This document shows, piece after piece, positions 55,466 through 63,898 of a stretch of 64,000 bases of DNA. The notes beneath the pieces were generated by a model. It saw only the letters and a program-made list of their open reading frames with translations, did not search any database and was not told where the DNA came from. This stretch comes from Bacillus carboniphilus. GTDB taxonomy: Bacteria; Bacillota; Bacilli; Bacillales; JC228. Numbering within the stretch: position 1 is the first letter of the stretch; the number at the start of each line of letters is the position of its first letter. The position numbers and the translations under genes were made by a program. The stretch covers positions 51,435-115,434 of the forward strand of contig NZ_BAAADJ010000024.1 of the NCBI RefSeq assembly GCF_039522365.1, written 5' to 3'.

Positions 55466-56035
55466 ATGTCACCTAGAAGAGGTCTTGATATAGAAATCAT
55501 TTTAGAAGCAGCGACCGAAATGGCAGATCAAGAGGGATTAGAAGCTATTACCTTAGCAACTTTAGCAAAAAAGCTAAATATTAAGCCACCTTCCCTTTAC
55601 AATCATGTAGAAGGACTACCTGGATTAAGAAAAAAGCTTGCGATTTATGGATTAGAACAGCTATTAGAAGAATTAACAAAATCAGCAGTAGGTCGCTCAG
55701 GGGATGACGCTGTCCGTGCTTTGGCAATCAGCTATGTCTCGTTTTCAAGGAAGCATCCAGGCCTTTATGAAGCTACTTTAATGGCCCCTGATGAAGATGT
55801 TGACCATCAAAAAGCAGCAAGTGCCATTGTTGACTTAATCGTTAACGTTTTGCGAGCCTATGAATTGGAGGGTGAACAATCACTCCATGTTGTCCGTGGT
55901 TTAAGAAGTATTTTACATGGTTTTTCTTCATTGGAACAAAAAGGCGGATTCGGATTACCGTTAGATTTAGATAAAAGCTTACATCTTCTCATTAACACAT
56001 TTCTTGCGGGAGTTCACCAGCTAGTTCAGGACTAA
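55466..56035 (+). CDS. TetR-family regulator with WHG-type C-terminal domain
   Basis: 189 residues. The N-terminal HTH is clear (EAITLATLAKKLNIKPPSLYNHVEGL). The C-terminal domain (about 75-189) has the LRSILHGFSSLEQKGGFGLP stretch of the TetR_C_33/WHG group. It lies 15 bases after the MBL gene and probably autoregulates the pair through the operators at 54682-54720. Confidence 0.88.
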   Translation: MSPRRGLDIEIILEAATEMADQEGLEAITLATLAKKLNIKPPSLYNHVEGLPGLRKKLAIYGLEQLLEELTKSAVGRSGDDAVRALAISYVSFSRKHPGLYEATLMAPDEDVDHQKAASAIVDLIVNVLRAYELEGEQSLHVVRGLRSILHGFSSLEQKGGFGLPLDLDKSLHLLINTFLAGVHQLVQD

Positions 56036-56147
56036 CGAGATCATTTTTAGTTTACCTCTTACATTTGGGGACAGTACGGTAGTTGAATGTGATGATAAGA
56101 ATAAGATAAAGTAGTACTACATGTTTTTAGCGATAGGAGGAGTGAAA

Positions 56148-56903
56148 GTGAGAGACCATTCCATACCGACTATAGACATTATAGAATTATGCCTACTAGC
56201 CGGAAAGTTAATGCTTCAGAATGGAGCTGAAACATATCGAGTGGAAGACACAATGACTCGAATTGCAGCTTCTTTTGGTATTCATCACTCTCATAGCTAT
56301 GTCATTCCAACTGGTATTATTTTTTCAATAGATGGCTTAGAGCCAAGTAAGTTAATTAGAATCTCCGAAAGGTCTACAGATTTAGAAAAAGTAACCTTAG
56401 TCAATAATATCTCACGGAGAATTAGTGGTGGAGAGCTTTCTCATGAGCAAGCCATGATGGAACTGAAGGAGCTGGAGAAGGCTAATTTATTTTTCCCTGC
56501 ATGGGTTCAGATTAGTGCGGCTGCCATTTCAAGTGCCTGCTTTTTAATTATGTTCGATGGGAAATGGCATGATTTTTTTCCAGCGCTTGTCACGGGAGGC
56601 GTTGGTTTCTCATGCTTTTTATATTTGCATTATCTAGTGAAAATTAAATTTTTTTCTGAGTTCTCTGCTTCGTTAATTATAGGGTTCATGGCTTTTTTAT
56701 TTGTAACGTCCGGGTTAGGCCATGAAATTGATAAGATTATTATCGGATCTGTGATGCCGCTAGTGCCTGGATTGCTCATAACCAACGCAGTTAGAGATTT
56801 AATGGCCGGTCACCTTGTATCTGGTTTATCAAAAGGAGCAGAAGCTTTTTTAACGGCTTTTGCAATCGGATCTGGAATTGCTGTAATCTTTGCTTTTTAT
56901 TAA
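56148..56903 (+). CDS. Threonine/serine exporter subunit, ThrE N-terminal type (YjjP-like)
   Basis: About 251 residues. Residues 10-120 form the cytoplasmic ThrE domain (GKLMLQNGAETYRVEDTMTRI, typical of DUF1212), followed by five helices (HDFFPALVTGGVGFS, then VMPLVPGLLITNAVRDLMAG). In Corynebacterium ThrE both parts are in one chain; here the protein is split and pairs with the next gene. ATG 56121 is in frame, but AGGAGGAG at 56135-56142 selects GTG 56148. Confidence 0.85.
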   Translation: MRDHSIPTIDIIELCLLAGKLMLQNGAETYRVEDTMTRIAASFGIHHSHSYVIPTGIIFSIDGLEPSKLIRISERSTDLEKVTLVNNISRRISGGELSHEQAMMELKELEKANLFFPAWVQISAAAISSACFLIMFDGKWHDFFPALVTGGVGFSCFLYLHYLVKIKFFSEFSASLIIGFMAFLFVTSGLGHEIDKIIIGSVMPLVPGLLITNAVRDLMAGHLVSGLSKGAEAFLTAFAIGSGIAVIFAFY

Positions 56904-56941
56904 GGTCTGATTCACATTATAGACATGAGTGAGGGATTGTC

Positions 56942-57391
56942 ATGATTGAGCAGTTGGTGACAAGCTTTGTGGCAACGGCAGCTTTTGGGGTCATATTTAA
57001 TGTGCCTAGGGAGTCATTATTAAGAGTTGGGTTTGTAGGTATGGCCGGTTGGTTCGTATATAAATGGTTAGTCACGAATCAGTATGATAGTGTGATGGCT
57101 ACCTTTTTAGCTGCCTTCTTAATTGGATCGATTAGTTTTATCTTCGCAAAATTCTATAGAAAGCCTGTCATCATCTTCAGTGTATCCGGGATTATTCCAT
57201 TGGTTCCAGGAGGGCTGGCCTATGATGCAATGCGTAGATTTGTAGAAAATGATTATACGCTTGCCATTGAGCTTGCAGCCAAAGTGTTTATGATTTCAGG
57301 TGCCATTGCAATGGGATTAGTATTTTCAGAAGTAATGAACCAACTCATTATTAAGGCGAAGAAGAAAGAAAAGTTTGTGAAGCGGGGATAA
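56942..57391 (+). CDS. Threonine/serine exporter subunit, ThrE C-terminal type (YjjB-like)
   Basis: 149 residues, four or five helices, with the conserved GIIPLVPGGLAYDAMR motif that mirrors the VPG motif of its partner. Together they form a YjjPB/ThrE-like exporter for threonine, serine or small dicarboxylates. It follows the partner by 38 bases. Confidence 0.85.
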   Translation: MIEQLVTSFVATAAFGVIFNVPRESLLRVGFVGMAGWFVYKWLVTNQYDSVMATFLAAFLIGSISFIFAKFYRKPVIIFSVSGIIPLVPGGLAYDAMRRFVENDYTLAIELAAKVFMISGAIAMGLVFSEVMNQLIIKAKKKEKFVKRG

Positions 57392-57424
57392 TGGAAAGAA
57401 ACAAGTTATAGATAGGATGACAGG

Positions 57425-58615
57425 ATGGAAATCACAGTAAAAATAAATTCAAAAGAAGGTAAAAAGTACAAAAGTGGGTACCCACTCATCCTAAAGTCGG
57501 CCTTAATGAACCCTGAAGTATTGGAGGAAGAAGGATCGATTATTAAGCTAGTGGATGAGAAAGGGCAATTTATTGGAAAAGGCTACTTCGGCATTCAGAA
57601 CAAAGGGTACGGTTGGTTATTAACAAAGAATGAAAAAGAGACAATAGACCAAGACTTTTTCAATCAAAAAATCATGGCTGCCATCAATCGCAGAAAGCCA
57701 TTTTTTGAGAATACTGATACAACCGCTTTCCGTTTATTTAACGGGGAAGGTGATGGAATTGGTGGTTTGACCATTGATTATTTTGAAGGTTATTGTTTAA
57801 TCAATTGGTATAGTAAAGGAATCTTCAAGTTCAAGGATTATATTATACACTCTATTACTTCCATGCTTCCTGTTAAGGGAATCTATGAGAAAAAGAGATT
57901 TGATACAGCGGGTATGTACATAGAAGACGATGACTTTGTCACGGGAGAACGTGCTCAATTTCCCTTGATTGTGAAGGAAAATGGAGTGAAGTTTGCCATC
58001 TACTTAAATGAGGGCGCCATGGTGGGTGTCTTTTTGGATCAAAGAGATGTCCGAATGCAAATACGTGACAAGTATGCGAAAGGGAAGACGGTGTTAAACA
58101 CATTTTCCTATACTGGGGCTTTCTCGGTATTTGCAGCATTAGGTGGGGCTAAGCAGACGACTAGTGTAGACCTGGCAAATAGAAGCCTTCAGAAAACACA
58201 GGAACAGTTTGAAGTCAACGGACTCGATCCTGAAAAACAAGAAATTCTTGTCATGGATGTATTTAAATATTTTAAATATGCGGTTCGAAAACAATTATTA
58301 TTCGACCTTGTTATTCTAGATCCGCCGAGCTTCGCAAGATCAAAAAAGCATACTTTCAGTGCAGCCAAAGACTATACAAACTTATTAAAAGAAGCCATTG
58401 CCATTACTGAAAAAGGTGGGGTTATTGTAGCTTCAACCAATGCCAGTAACTTTGGGATGGATAAATTCAAAGGGTTTATTGACCAGGCATTTATTGAAAT
58501 GAAAGGGAAGTATCAGTTGTTGGAAGAGTTCTCACTCCCTCAGGATTTTAAGGTGGCAAAGGAGTTTAAGGAAGGGAATTATTTAAAGGTTGTCTTTATT
58601 CGAAAAATTCATTGA
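57425..58615 (+). CDS. RlmI-like 23S rRNA cytosine-C5 methyltransferase (YwbD type)
   Basis: 396 residues: PUA domain (about 1-70), EEHD region (about 75-185), then a Rossmann methyltransferase with VLNTFSYTGAFSVFAALGGA and the catalytic region LVILDPPSFARSKK. It probably modifies 23S rRNA. The hutH promoter overlaps its last codons. Confidence 0.88.
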   Translation: MEITVKINSKEGKKYKSGYPLILKSALMNPEVLEEEGSIIKLVDEKGQFIGKGYFGIQNKGYGWLLTKNEKETIDQDFFNQKIMAAINRRKPFFENTDTTAFRLFNGEGDGIGGLTIDYFEGYCLINWYSKGIFKFKDYIIHSITSMLPVKGIYEKKRFDTAGMYIEDDDFVTGERAQFPLIVKENGVKFAIYLNEGAMVGVFLDQRDVRMQIRDKYAKGKTVLNTFSYTGAFSVFAALGGAKQTTSVDLANRSLQKTQEQFEVNGLDPEKQEILVMDVFKYFKYAVRKQLLFDLVILDPPSFARSKKHTFSAAKDYTNLLKEAIAITEKGGVIVASTNASNFGMDKFKGFIDQAFIEMKGKYQLLEEFSLPQDFKVAKEFKEGNYLKVVFIRKIH

Positions 58616-58640
58616 CTTATTTGGTGAACCGACATACAAT
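58612..58640 (+). promoter_or_regulatory. hutH leader promoter
   Basis: TTGACT (58612-58617) and TACAAT (58635-58640), 17 bases apart. The -35 overlaps the stop codon of the preceding gene. A leader of about 190 bases is transcribed before hutH. Confidence 0.7.
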
Positions 58641-58688
58641 GACTGTAATTAGGGAAGAAGAAATCTTTCGTCGGAAGAGTTGATTTCT

Positions 58689-58787
58689 ATGAAACAGGTC
58701 AACCACAATCGAATACATCGTCGTTCTGACGAATCTTTACTTACACATTCAGGAGCTATATCAAGAGAGCTACATTTCTTGGTATAG
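58689..58787 (+). CDS. Candidate 32-codon leader peptide of hutH
   Basis: ATG at 58689 opens a frame of 32 residues, beginning MKQVNHNRIHRR, with four His codons (6, 10, 20, 29) and several Arg. Its TAG lies inside the 3' arm of the terminator hairpin. The ribosome site (GGAAG, 12 bases upstream) is weak, and the gene controlled is catabolic, so the leader ORF may be chance. Reported as a hypothesis only. Confidence 0.25.
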   Translation: MKQVNHNRIHRRSDESLLTHSGAISRELHFLV

Positions 58788-58796
58788 CTCCTTTTA
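58751..58796 (+). terminator. Terminator (possible attenuator) in the hutH leader
   Basis: GGAGCTATATCAAGA pairs with CTTGGTATAGCTCC followed by TTTTATTATT, 45 bases before the hutH start. An upstream pairing TTCGTC/GACGAA (58667-58672 with 58728-58733) could belong to an alternative fold. B. subtilis hut is controlled by HutP-dependent antitermination; no hutP is present in the window. Confidence 0.75.
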
Positions 58797-58840
58797 TTAT
58801 TCTCCCTTTACTTTGGTAAAGGAGGAACGGAGGGGTATAA

Positions 58841-60331
58841 GTGATTACATTAACTGGGGAACACTTAACATTTTTAGAGGTGGAGAAGGTCCTTTACCAA
58901 TTTGAAAAAGTAACGGCATCTTCCGGGGCAATGGAAAAGGTAAAAGCCAGCAGGGCAGCGGTAGAAAACATCGTAAATGATGGAAAAATCATATATGGCA
59001 TTACAACAGGATTTGGTAAGTTTAGTGATGTCTTTATTAAAAAAGGTGATGTAGAAGCATTACAGTTGAATCTCATTCATTCCCATGCATGTGGTGTAGG
59101 AGAACCGTTTCCTGAAGTGGTTTCGAGGGCTATGTTGCTACTGAGGGCAAATGCTTTATTAAAAGGATTCTCAGGAGTACGTCCTGTCATCATTGAACGA
59201 TTACTAGATCTTTTAAATACTAAAATCCACCCTGTGATTCCTCAGCAAGGTTCTTTGGGGGCAAGTGGTGACCTAGCGCCATTGTCTCATTTAGCTCTTG
59301 TTTTACTTGGTGAAGGAGAAGTGTTTTATAAAGGAAAAAGAATGCCCGCTATGGAGGCGTTGGCATTCGAAGGGATTTCCCCAGTTACATTAACAGCAAA
59401 GGAAGGGCTTGCTTTAATAAATGGTACTCAGGCCATGACAGCAATGGGTGTCGTGTCTTATTTAGAGGCGGAAAAACTTGCGTATCAGTCGGAGCTTATT
59501 GCTTCTGTTACTTTAGAGGGATTGCAGGGAATAATGGACGCTTTTGATGAAGATATTCACCTAGCAAGAGGTTATCAGGAACAAGTTGATGTAGCTAGAC
59601 GGATTCGGGAATATCTTGTTGATAGTAGGTTAGTGACAAAGCAAGGAGAGATTCGAGTCCAAGACGCCTATTCACTACGTTGTGTCCCACAAGTTCATGG
59701 AGCAACATGGCAAACCCTTCGCTATGTGAAGGAAAAACTTGAAATTGAAATGAACGCAGCTACAGATAATCCACTTATTTTTGATGAAGGCAGGAAAGTG
59801 ATTTCCGGTGGCAATTTTCATGGACAGCCAATTGCCTTTGCTATGGACTTTTTAGCCATCGCCATTGCTGAACTGGCGAATATATCAGAACGGAGAATCG
59901 AACGACTAGTCAATCCACAGTTAAATGACCTTCCAGGCTTCTTAAGCCCAGAGCCAGGTTTGCAATCAGGAGCCATGATTATGCAGTATGCAGCAGCCTC
60001 TTTAGTATCTGAAAATAAGACGTTGGCTCACCCAGCTAGCGTGGACTCCATTCCATCCTCTGCCAATCAAGAGGATCATGTGAGCATGGGTACAATTGGC
60101 TCAAGGCATGCACATCAAGTGATTACAAATACAAGAAGAGTGATAGCGATTGAGGCTATTTGTGCAGCACAGGCTGTGGAGTATCGTGGAGTTGATAAAA
60201 TGGCTACCGCTACAAGGAACTTCTTTAATCAGTTAAGAGAAGTTTCGCCTTCTATTACTGTGGATCGGATTTTTTCAAAGGATATTGAGGCTGTGAATGG
60301 TTGGTTGAAGGGGTTAGGCGCCGAAAGATGA
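58841..60331 (+). CDS. hutH: Histidine ammonia-lyase
   Basis: 496 residues. The MIO prosthetic group forms from Ala-Ser-Gly at 141-143 in [20 protein letters not shown] and QEDHVSMG motifs are present. It converts histidine to urocanate. GTG start after GGAGGGG. No hutP, hutU, hutI or hutG follow: directly after the stop comes a tandem repeat array. The amidohydrolase at 49.8 kb is only distantly like HutI and is not part of this unit. Confidence 0.95.
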   Translation: MITLTGEHLTFLEVEKVLYQFEKVTASSGAMEKVKASRAAVENIVNDGKIIYGITTGFGKFSDVFIKKGDVEALQLNLIHSHACGVGEPFPEVVSRAMLLLRANALLKGFSGVRPVIIERLLDLLNTKIHPVIPQQGSLGASGDLAPLSHLALVLLGEGEVFYKGKRMPAMEALAFEGISPVTLTAKEGLALINGTQAMTAMGVVSYLEAEKLAYQSELIASVTLEGLQGIMDAFDEDIHLARGYQEQVDVARRIREYLVDSRLVTKQGEIRVQDAYSLRCVPQVHGATWQTLRYVKEKLEIEMNAATDNPLIFDEGRKVISGGNFHGQPIAFAMDFLAIAIAELANISERRIERLVNPQLNDLPGFLSPEPGLQSGAMIMQYAAASLVSENKTLAHPASVDSIPSSANQEDHVSMGTIGSRHAHQVITNTRRVIAIEAICAAQAVEYRGVDKMATATRNFFNQLREVSPSITVDRIFSKDIEAVNGWLKGLGAER

Positions 60332-60580
60332 TTCTGGGGTTGACGGTGCAATTCTGGGGTTGAAGGTGCAATTCCGGGGTTGAAGGTGCAATTCCGGGGT
60401 TGAAGGTGCAATTCCGGGTTTGAAGGTGCAATTCCGGGGTTGAAGGTGCAATTCTGGGGTTGAAGGTGCAATTCTGGGTTTGAGGGTGCAATTCCGGGTT
60501 TGAAGGTGCAATTCCGGAGTTGAAAGTGCAATTCCGGGTTTGAAAGTGCAATTATGGAGCTGAAGGTGCAATTCCGATTT
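60331..60580. repeat. Tandem array of twelve 20-bp units abutting hutH
   Basis: Units of the form TGAAGGTGCAATTCCGGGGT start every 20 bases at 60341, 60361 and so on to 60561, with a half unit at 60331-60340 that overlaps the last base of the hutH stop codon. Variation is mostly C/T in ATTCCGG and at the unit ends; the last units are more diverged. All three minus frames stay open across it because the unit lacks stops there; 20 is not a multiple of three, so coding is unlikely. Confidence 0.95.
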
Positions 60581-60634
60581 TTAGGTAAAAGTGGTAAATG
60601 GTAAGTTTAAAAGTTTTATTCATAAAATGACATG

Positions 60635-60668
60635 AAACTCTCAGAAATATTTATTTCTGAGAGTTATT
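60635..60668. terminator. Bidirectional intrinsic terminator
   Basis: AACTCTCAGAAATA pairs with TATTTCTGAGAGTT. It can end the hutH transcript after the array and the yuzL-like transcript from the other side. Confidence 0.75.
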
Positions 60669-60796
60669 TTCCACAAATAAACAAAAATCTATAAGAAACG
60701 CAACTTTCCAGAAGGTTTCCACCAAGATATTCCAGAAAACTCACAAAAAATCTCCTGAGTAATGGACAACCCTACAAGATAATGCTTCTTTAACCC

Positions 60797-60928
60797 TTAC
60801 GTTCGTCTTTGCTGCTTTCTCGCAGAGTCCATTTTCTTACTACCTGTCTCAGAGGTTGTCGTACCTTGCCCCTCGACATTAGGTGAACTCATCCCAATTT
60901 TAGATGGGTCTTTTTTGGCTCGTTTCAT
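60797..60928 (-). CDS. YuzL-family small protein
   Basis: 43 residues, too short for most gene callers: MKRAKKDPSKIGMSSPNVEG, then a GQGTTTSETG segment and a basic end (KKMDSARKQQRRT). GGGGTG lies 8 bases upstream of the ATG. Composition (Lys, Ser, Gly, no hydrophobic core) and the SPNVEGQGTTT block match the small YuzL-like proteins of Bacillus from memory. The function is unknown; it may be spore-associated. Confidence 0.75.
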   Translation of the reverse strand: MKRAKKDPSKIGMSSPNVEGQGTTTSETGSKKMDSARKQQRRT

Positions 60929-61037
60929 CTATCTAGCACCCCTTTTCAAGATTATGTCGCTTTCAATTGTTAGGATGTACAACGTAAGAATATTTTATGA
61001 AGCAATGACGAATCTTACATATATGAGGAGGTGTTGA

Positions 61038-61283
61038 ATGATGGCTAGAATCGGTGTAGAACAATCACTATCAGACGTTCAAGAAGCGTTACGTGCTCAA
61101 GGGTATGATGTAACTGAATTAAAACAGGAAAGTGACGCAAATGGATGTGACTGCTGTGTCATCACTGGACAAGACCAAAACGTAATGGGGATTCAAAATG
61201 CGGTGACACAAGGTTCCGTTATAAATGCTAGTGGCTTAACAGCAGAAGAGGTTTGCAATCAAGTTAAATCAAAAGTACATTAA
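61038..61283 (+). CDS. YkuS-family (UPF0180) protein
   Basis: 81 residues. [23 protein letters not shown] at the start and the [15 protein letters not shown] loop are typical of UPF0180/YkuS, whose function is unknown. GAGGAGGTG lies upstream; either of two adjacent ATGs (61038, 61041) can start. Terminator follows directly. Confidence 0.85.
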   Translation: MMARIGVEQSLSDVQEALRAQGYDVTELKQESDANGCDCCVITGQDQNVMGIQNAVTQGSVINASGLTAEEVCNQVKSKVH

Positions 61284-61285
61284 AA

Positions 61286-61315
61286 AGAAACTCGCCCAAC
61301 CGGCGAGTTTTCTTT
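61286..61315 (+). terminator. Intrinsic terminator
   Basis: GAAACTCGCC-CAACC-GGCGAGTTTTC after ykuS. Confidence 0.8.
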
Positions 61316-61333
61316 ATATGTTGAAAAAATAAG

Positions 61334-61366
61334 ATTTACGGTGGAACGAATACAGAATCTCCGTTA
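61334..61366. repeat. Single diverged copy of the CGGA...TCCG element
   Basis: ACGGTGGAACGAATACAGAA followed by TCTCCGTTA resembles the units clustered at 6.5 and 54.4 kb, with internal changes. Confidence 0.4.
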
Positions 61367-61461
61367 AAATATAGATGCAACAGTTAAGATAAGATTGAAG
61401 CTACGAGAAATAGGGATACTAGTAGATAAGCAGCATTACTGATAGTAAAGGCTTCAATAAA

Positions 61462-61475
61462 TTAAAGCGCTTACA
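61462..61475. promoter_or_regulatory. cre-like (CcpA) site upstream of kbl-tdh
   Basis: TTAAAGCGCTTACA matches TGWAANCGNTNWCA at 13 of 14 positions (mismatch at position 2). It lies 28 bases before the kbl start codon, where CcpA would block transcription, so threonine breakdown is predicted to be under carbon catabolite control. Confidence 0.55.
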
Positions 61476-61502
61476 TAAAACTCTATTCAGGAGGTTATTA
61501 AA

Positions 61503-62693
61503 TTGACAAGTCAGTCATTAGATCAATTTTTAAATGAAAATCTAGAAGATTTGAAACATAGAGGGTTATACAACGTGATTGATCCACTGGAAAGTCCAAA
61601 TGGGCCAGTCATTAAAATTGGAGGGCGTGAGTTAATTAACTTATCGTCTAACAATTATCTTGGATTAGCGACAGATGAGAGATTAAAAAAAGCTGCTGAA
61701 GAAGCCATTGAAAAATATGGGGTAGGAGCAGGGGCAGTAAGAACGATTAACGGAACGCTTAAGATTCATGAAGAGCTTGAAGAGAAGCTAGCGGAGTTTA
61801 AACATACAGAAGCAGCCATTGCTTATCAATCAGGGTTTAATTGTAATATGGCAGCCATCTCAGCCGTTATGGACAAGAATGATGCCATTCTTTCTGATGA
61901 ATTAAACCATGCGTCCATTATTGACGGATGCCGTCTATCCAGAGCTAAAATTATTCGCTTTAATCATTCAGATATGGACGACTTGCGTGCCAAAGCAAAG
62001 GAAGCAAAAGAGTCTGGTCAATACAATAAGCTAATGATTATTACGGATGGTGTATTTTCTATGGATGGAGATGTTGCGAAGCTTCCAGAAATAGTAGAAA
62101 TCGCCGAAGAGTTTGATATCATGACGTATGTAGATGATGCCCACGGTAGTGGAGTACTAGGAAAAGGAGCTGGAACAGTCAAGCACTTTGGGCTATCTGA
62201 TCGCGTTGACTTCCAAATTGGGACCCTATCTAAAGCAATTGGTGTCGTAGGTGGATACGTAGCAGGAAAACAAGCGCTTATCGACTGGCTAAAAGTAAGA
62301 AGCCGTCCGTTCCTATTCTCTACTTCATTAACACCAGCAGATGTGGCTGCTGCAACAAAAGCAATCGACATCTTATTAAACAGTACAGAATTACAAGAAA
62401 AGCTTTGGGAGAATAGTCGTTACTTGAAAAAAGGACTTGAAGAGCTTGGATTTAATATTGGAGAGAGTGAAACACCAATTACGCCTTGTATCATTGGTGA
62501 TGAAAAAACGACGCAGGAATTTAGTAAACGTCTAAATGAAGAAGGTGTGTATGCGAAGTCTATCGTGTTCCCAACGGTTCCACGTGGTACAGGAAGAGTA
62601 CGGAATATGCCTACGGCTGCTCACACAAAGGAAATGCTTGATCAAGCTTTAGCGATTTACGAAAAAGTTGGCAAAGAAATGGGCGTTATTTAA
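61503..62693 (+). CDS. kbl: Glycine C-acetyltransferase (2-amino-3-ketobutyrate CoA ligase)
   Basis: 396 residues, PLP-dependent alpha-oxoamine synthase. Lys244 in IGTLSKAIG binds [13 protein letters not shown] supplies the Asp and His. It cleaves 2-amino-3-ketobutyrate with CoA to glycine and acetyl-CoA, the second step of threonine breakdown. TTG start after AGGAGG. Cotranscribed with tdh, 28 bases downstream. Confidence 0.93.
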   Translation: MTSQSLDQFLNENLEDLKHRGLYNVIDPLESPNGPVIKIGGRELINLSSNNYLGLATDERLKKAAEEAIEKYGVGAGAVRTINGTLKIHEELEEKLAEFKHTEAAIAYQSGFNCNMAAISAVMDKNDAILSDELNHASIIDGCRLSRAKIIRFNHSDMDDLRAKAKEAKESGQYNKLMIITDGVFSMDGDVAKLPEIVEIAEEFDIMTYVDDAHGSGVLGKGAGTVKHFGLSDRVDFQIGTLSKAIGVVGGYVAGKQALIDWLKVRSRPFLFSTSLTPADVAAATKAIDILLNSTELQEKLWENSRYLKKGLEELGFNIGESETPITPCIIGDEKTTQEFSKRLNEEGVYAKSIVFPTVPRGTGRVRNMPTAAHTKEMLDQALAIYEKVGKEMGVI

Positions 62694-62721
62694 TCGAAAC
62701 ACCAATGGGGGAAACGTGAAT

Positions 62722-63672
62722 ATGAAAAAGATTTTAGTAACAGGTGCTTTAGGTCAGATCGGTTCTGAGTTAACGGGTAAGTTAAGAGCAGTATATGGAG
62801 CTGATAATGTTATCGCAACAGATATCCGTTCTAATGAAAGTGATGTTGTATTTGACGGGCCGTTTGAAATCCTGGACGTGATGGATGACAAAAAGATGCA
62901 TGATATTGTAAAAAGAAATAAGGTAGATACAATCATTCATCTAGCAGCTCTTCTTTCTGCGACAGCAGAGTTAAAGCCTTTATTAGCATGGAACTTAAAC
63001 ATGGGTGGACTAGTGAATGCATTAGAGGTGGCAAGAGAAGAGAACTGTCAATTCTTCACACCAAGTTCAATCGGTGCGTTCGGTCCTACAACTCCAAAGG
63101 ATCATACGCCACAGGACACCATTCAACGTCCTACGACCATGTATGGAGTGAACAAAGTATCTGGGGAGCTTTTATGTGATTATTATTACCATAAGTTTGG
63201 TGTCGACACTCGTGGCCTGAGATTCCCTGGACTTATTTCTTACGTAGCACCACCTGGTGGGGGAACGACAGACTATGCAGTAGAGATTTATTATGAAGCA
63301 TTACAAAAGCAAAAGTATACATCTTATATTGGTGAAGGTACTTACATGGACATGATGTATATGCCAGATGCCTTGCAGGCCATCGTTTCTCTAATGGAAG
63401 CAGACCCTGCAAAGTTAATTCATCGAAATTCATTCAATGTTACGGCTATGAGCTTTGAACCAGAACAAGTAGCAGCAGAAATTAGAAAGCACATTCCAGC
63501 GTTTACAATGGACTATCAAGTCGATCCGGCAAGACAAAAAATTGCGGATAGTTGGCCAAACTCCATTGATCCAACAGCTGCTAAAGAGGAATGGGGCTTT
63601 AAAGCGGAGTATAACCTTGAAAATATGACAGTCGATATGCTTGAAAAACTGAAGGCTAAGTTAAATGTTTAA
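62722..63672 (+). CDS. tdh: L-threonine 3-dehydrogenase, short-chain (epimerase-like) type
   Basis: 316 residues. Extended SDR fold: [12 protein letters not shown] cofactor motif, [11 protein letters not shown], and catalytic Tyr/Lys in [11 protein letters not shown]. This is the SDR-type NAD-dependent threonine dehydrogenase, unrelated to the zinc-type Tdh of E. coli, but pairing with kbl fixes its role. The frame opens at 62668, but GGGGGAAACGTGA precedes ATG 62722, which begins MKKILVTGA. Confidence 0.92.
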   Translation: MKKILVTGALGQIGSELTGKLRAVYGADNVIATDIRSNESDVVFDGPFEILDVMDDKKMHDIVKRNKVDTIIHLAALLSATAELKPLLAWNLNMGGLVNALEVAREENCQFFTPSSIGAFGPTTPKDHTPQDTIQRPTTMYGVNKVSGELLCDYYYHKFGVDTRGLRFPGLISYVAPPGGGTTDYAVEIYYEALQKQKYTSYIGEGTYMDMMYMPDALQAIVSLMEADPAKLIHRNSFNVTAMSFEPEQVAAEIRKHIPAFTMDYQVDPARQKIADSWPNSIDPTAAKEEWGFKAEYNLENMTVDMLEKLKAKLNV

Positions 63673-63739
63673 ATAAAAGATCATATTGAAAATATCTTAC
63701 TACTTTAGGAAGGAAGGACAATAATTTTATAAGCACTGA

Positions 63740-63853
63740 GCAGCCCGGATACACGTAGACTCCTGCGGGAAGAAGGACATAGTGAGACCCCGCAGGAGGC
63801 ACGACGAGGAGGCTCACGGGACGCCCGCGGAAAGCGAAGTGTATACGGGCTGC
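63740..63853. repeat. 114-bp Bacillaceae element with terminal inverted repeats
   Basis: GCAGCCCGGATACAC (63740-63754) and GTGTATACGGGCTGC (63839-63853) are near-perfect inverted ends. Inside, CTCCTGCGGG (63760-63769) pairs with CCCGCAGGAG (63789-63798). The sequence is GC-rich against its surroundings. I recognise it as an intergenic repeat frequent in Bacillus genomes; function is unknown. It is non-coding here. Confidence 0.75.
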
Positions 63854-63868
63854 GGGCAATTACAAAGA

Positions 63869-63893
63869 AAACCGAGCTCTGCTCGGTTTTTCT
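63869..63893. terminator. Intrinsic terminator preceding the group II intron
   Basis: AAAACCGAGC-TCT-GCTCGGTTTTTC, six bases before the intron's 5' end. It is the kind of hairpin used as target by group IIC introns. Confidence 0.85.
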
Positions 63894-63898
63894 CATTT

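Noticed and set aside
58641..58840. T-box riboswitch in the hutH leader
   Set aside because: No T-box sequence (GGUGGNACCGCG type) is present, and hutH is catabolic.
60229..60571. Three overlapping minus-strand ORFs of 85-100 residues rich in NCTF/PELHLQ repeats
   Set aside because: They are translations of the 20-bp tandem array, open in all three frames, with no ribosome site.
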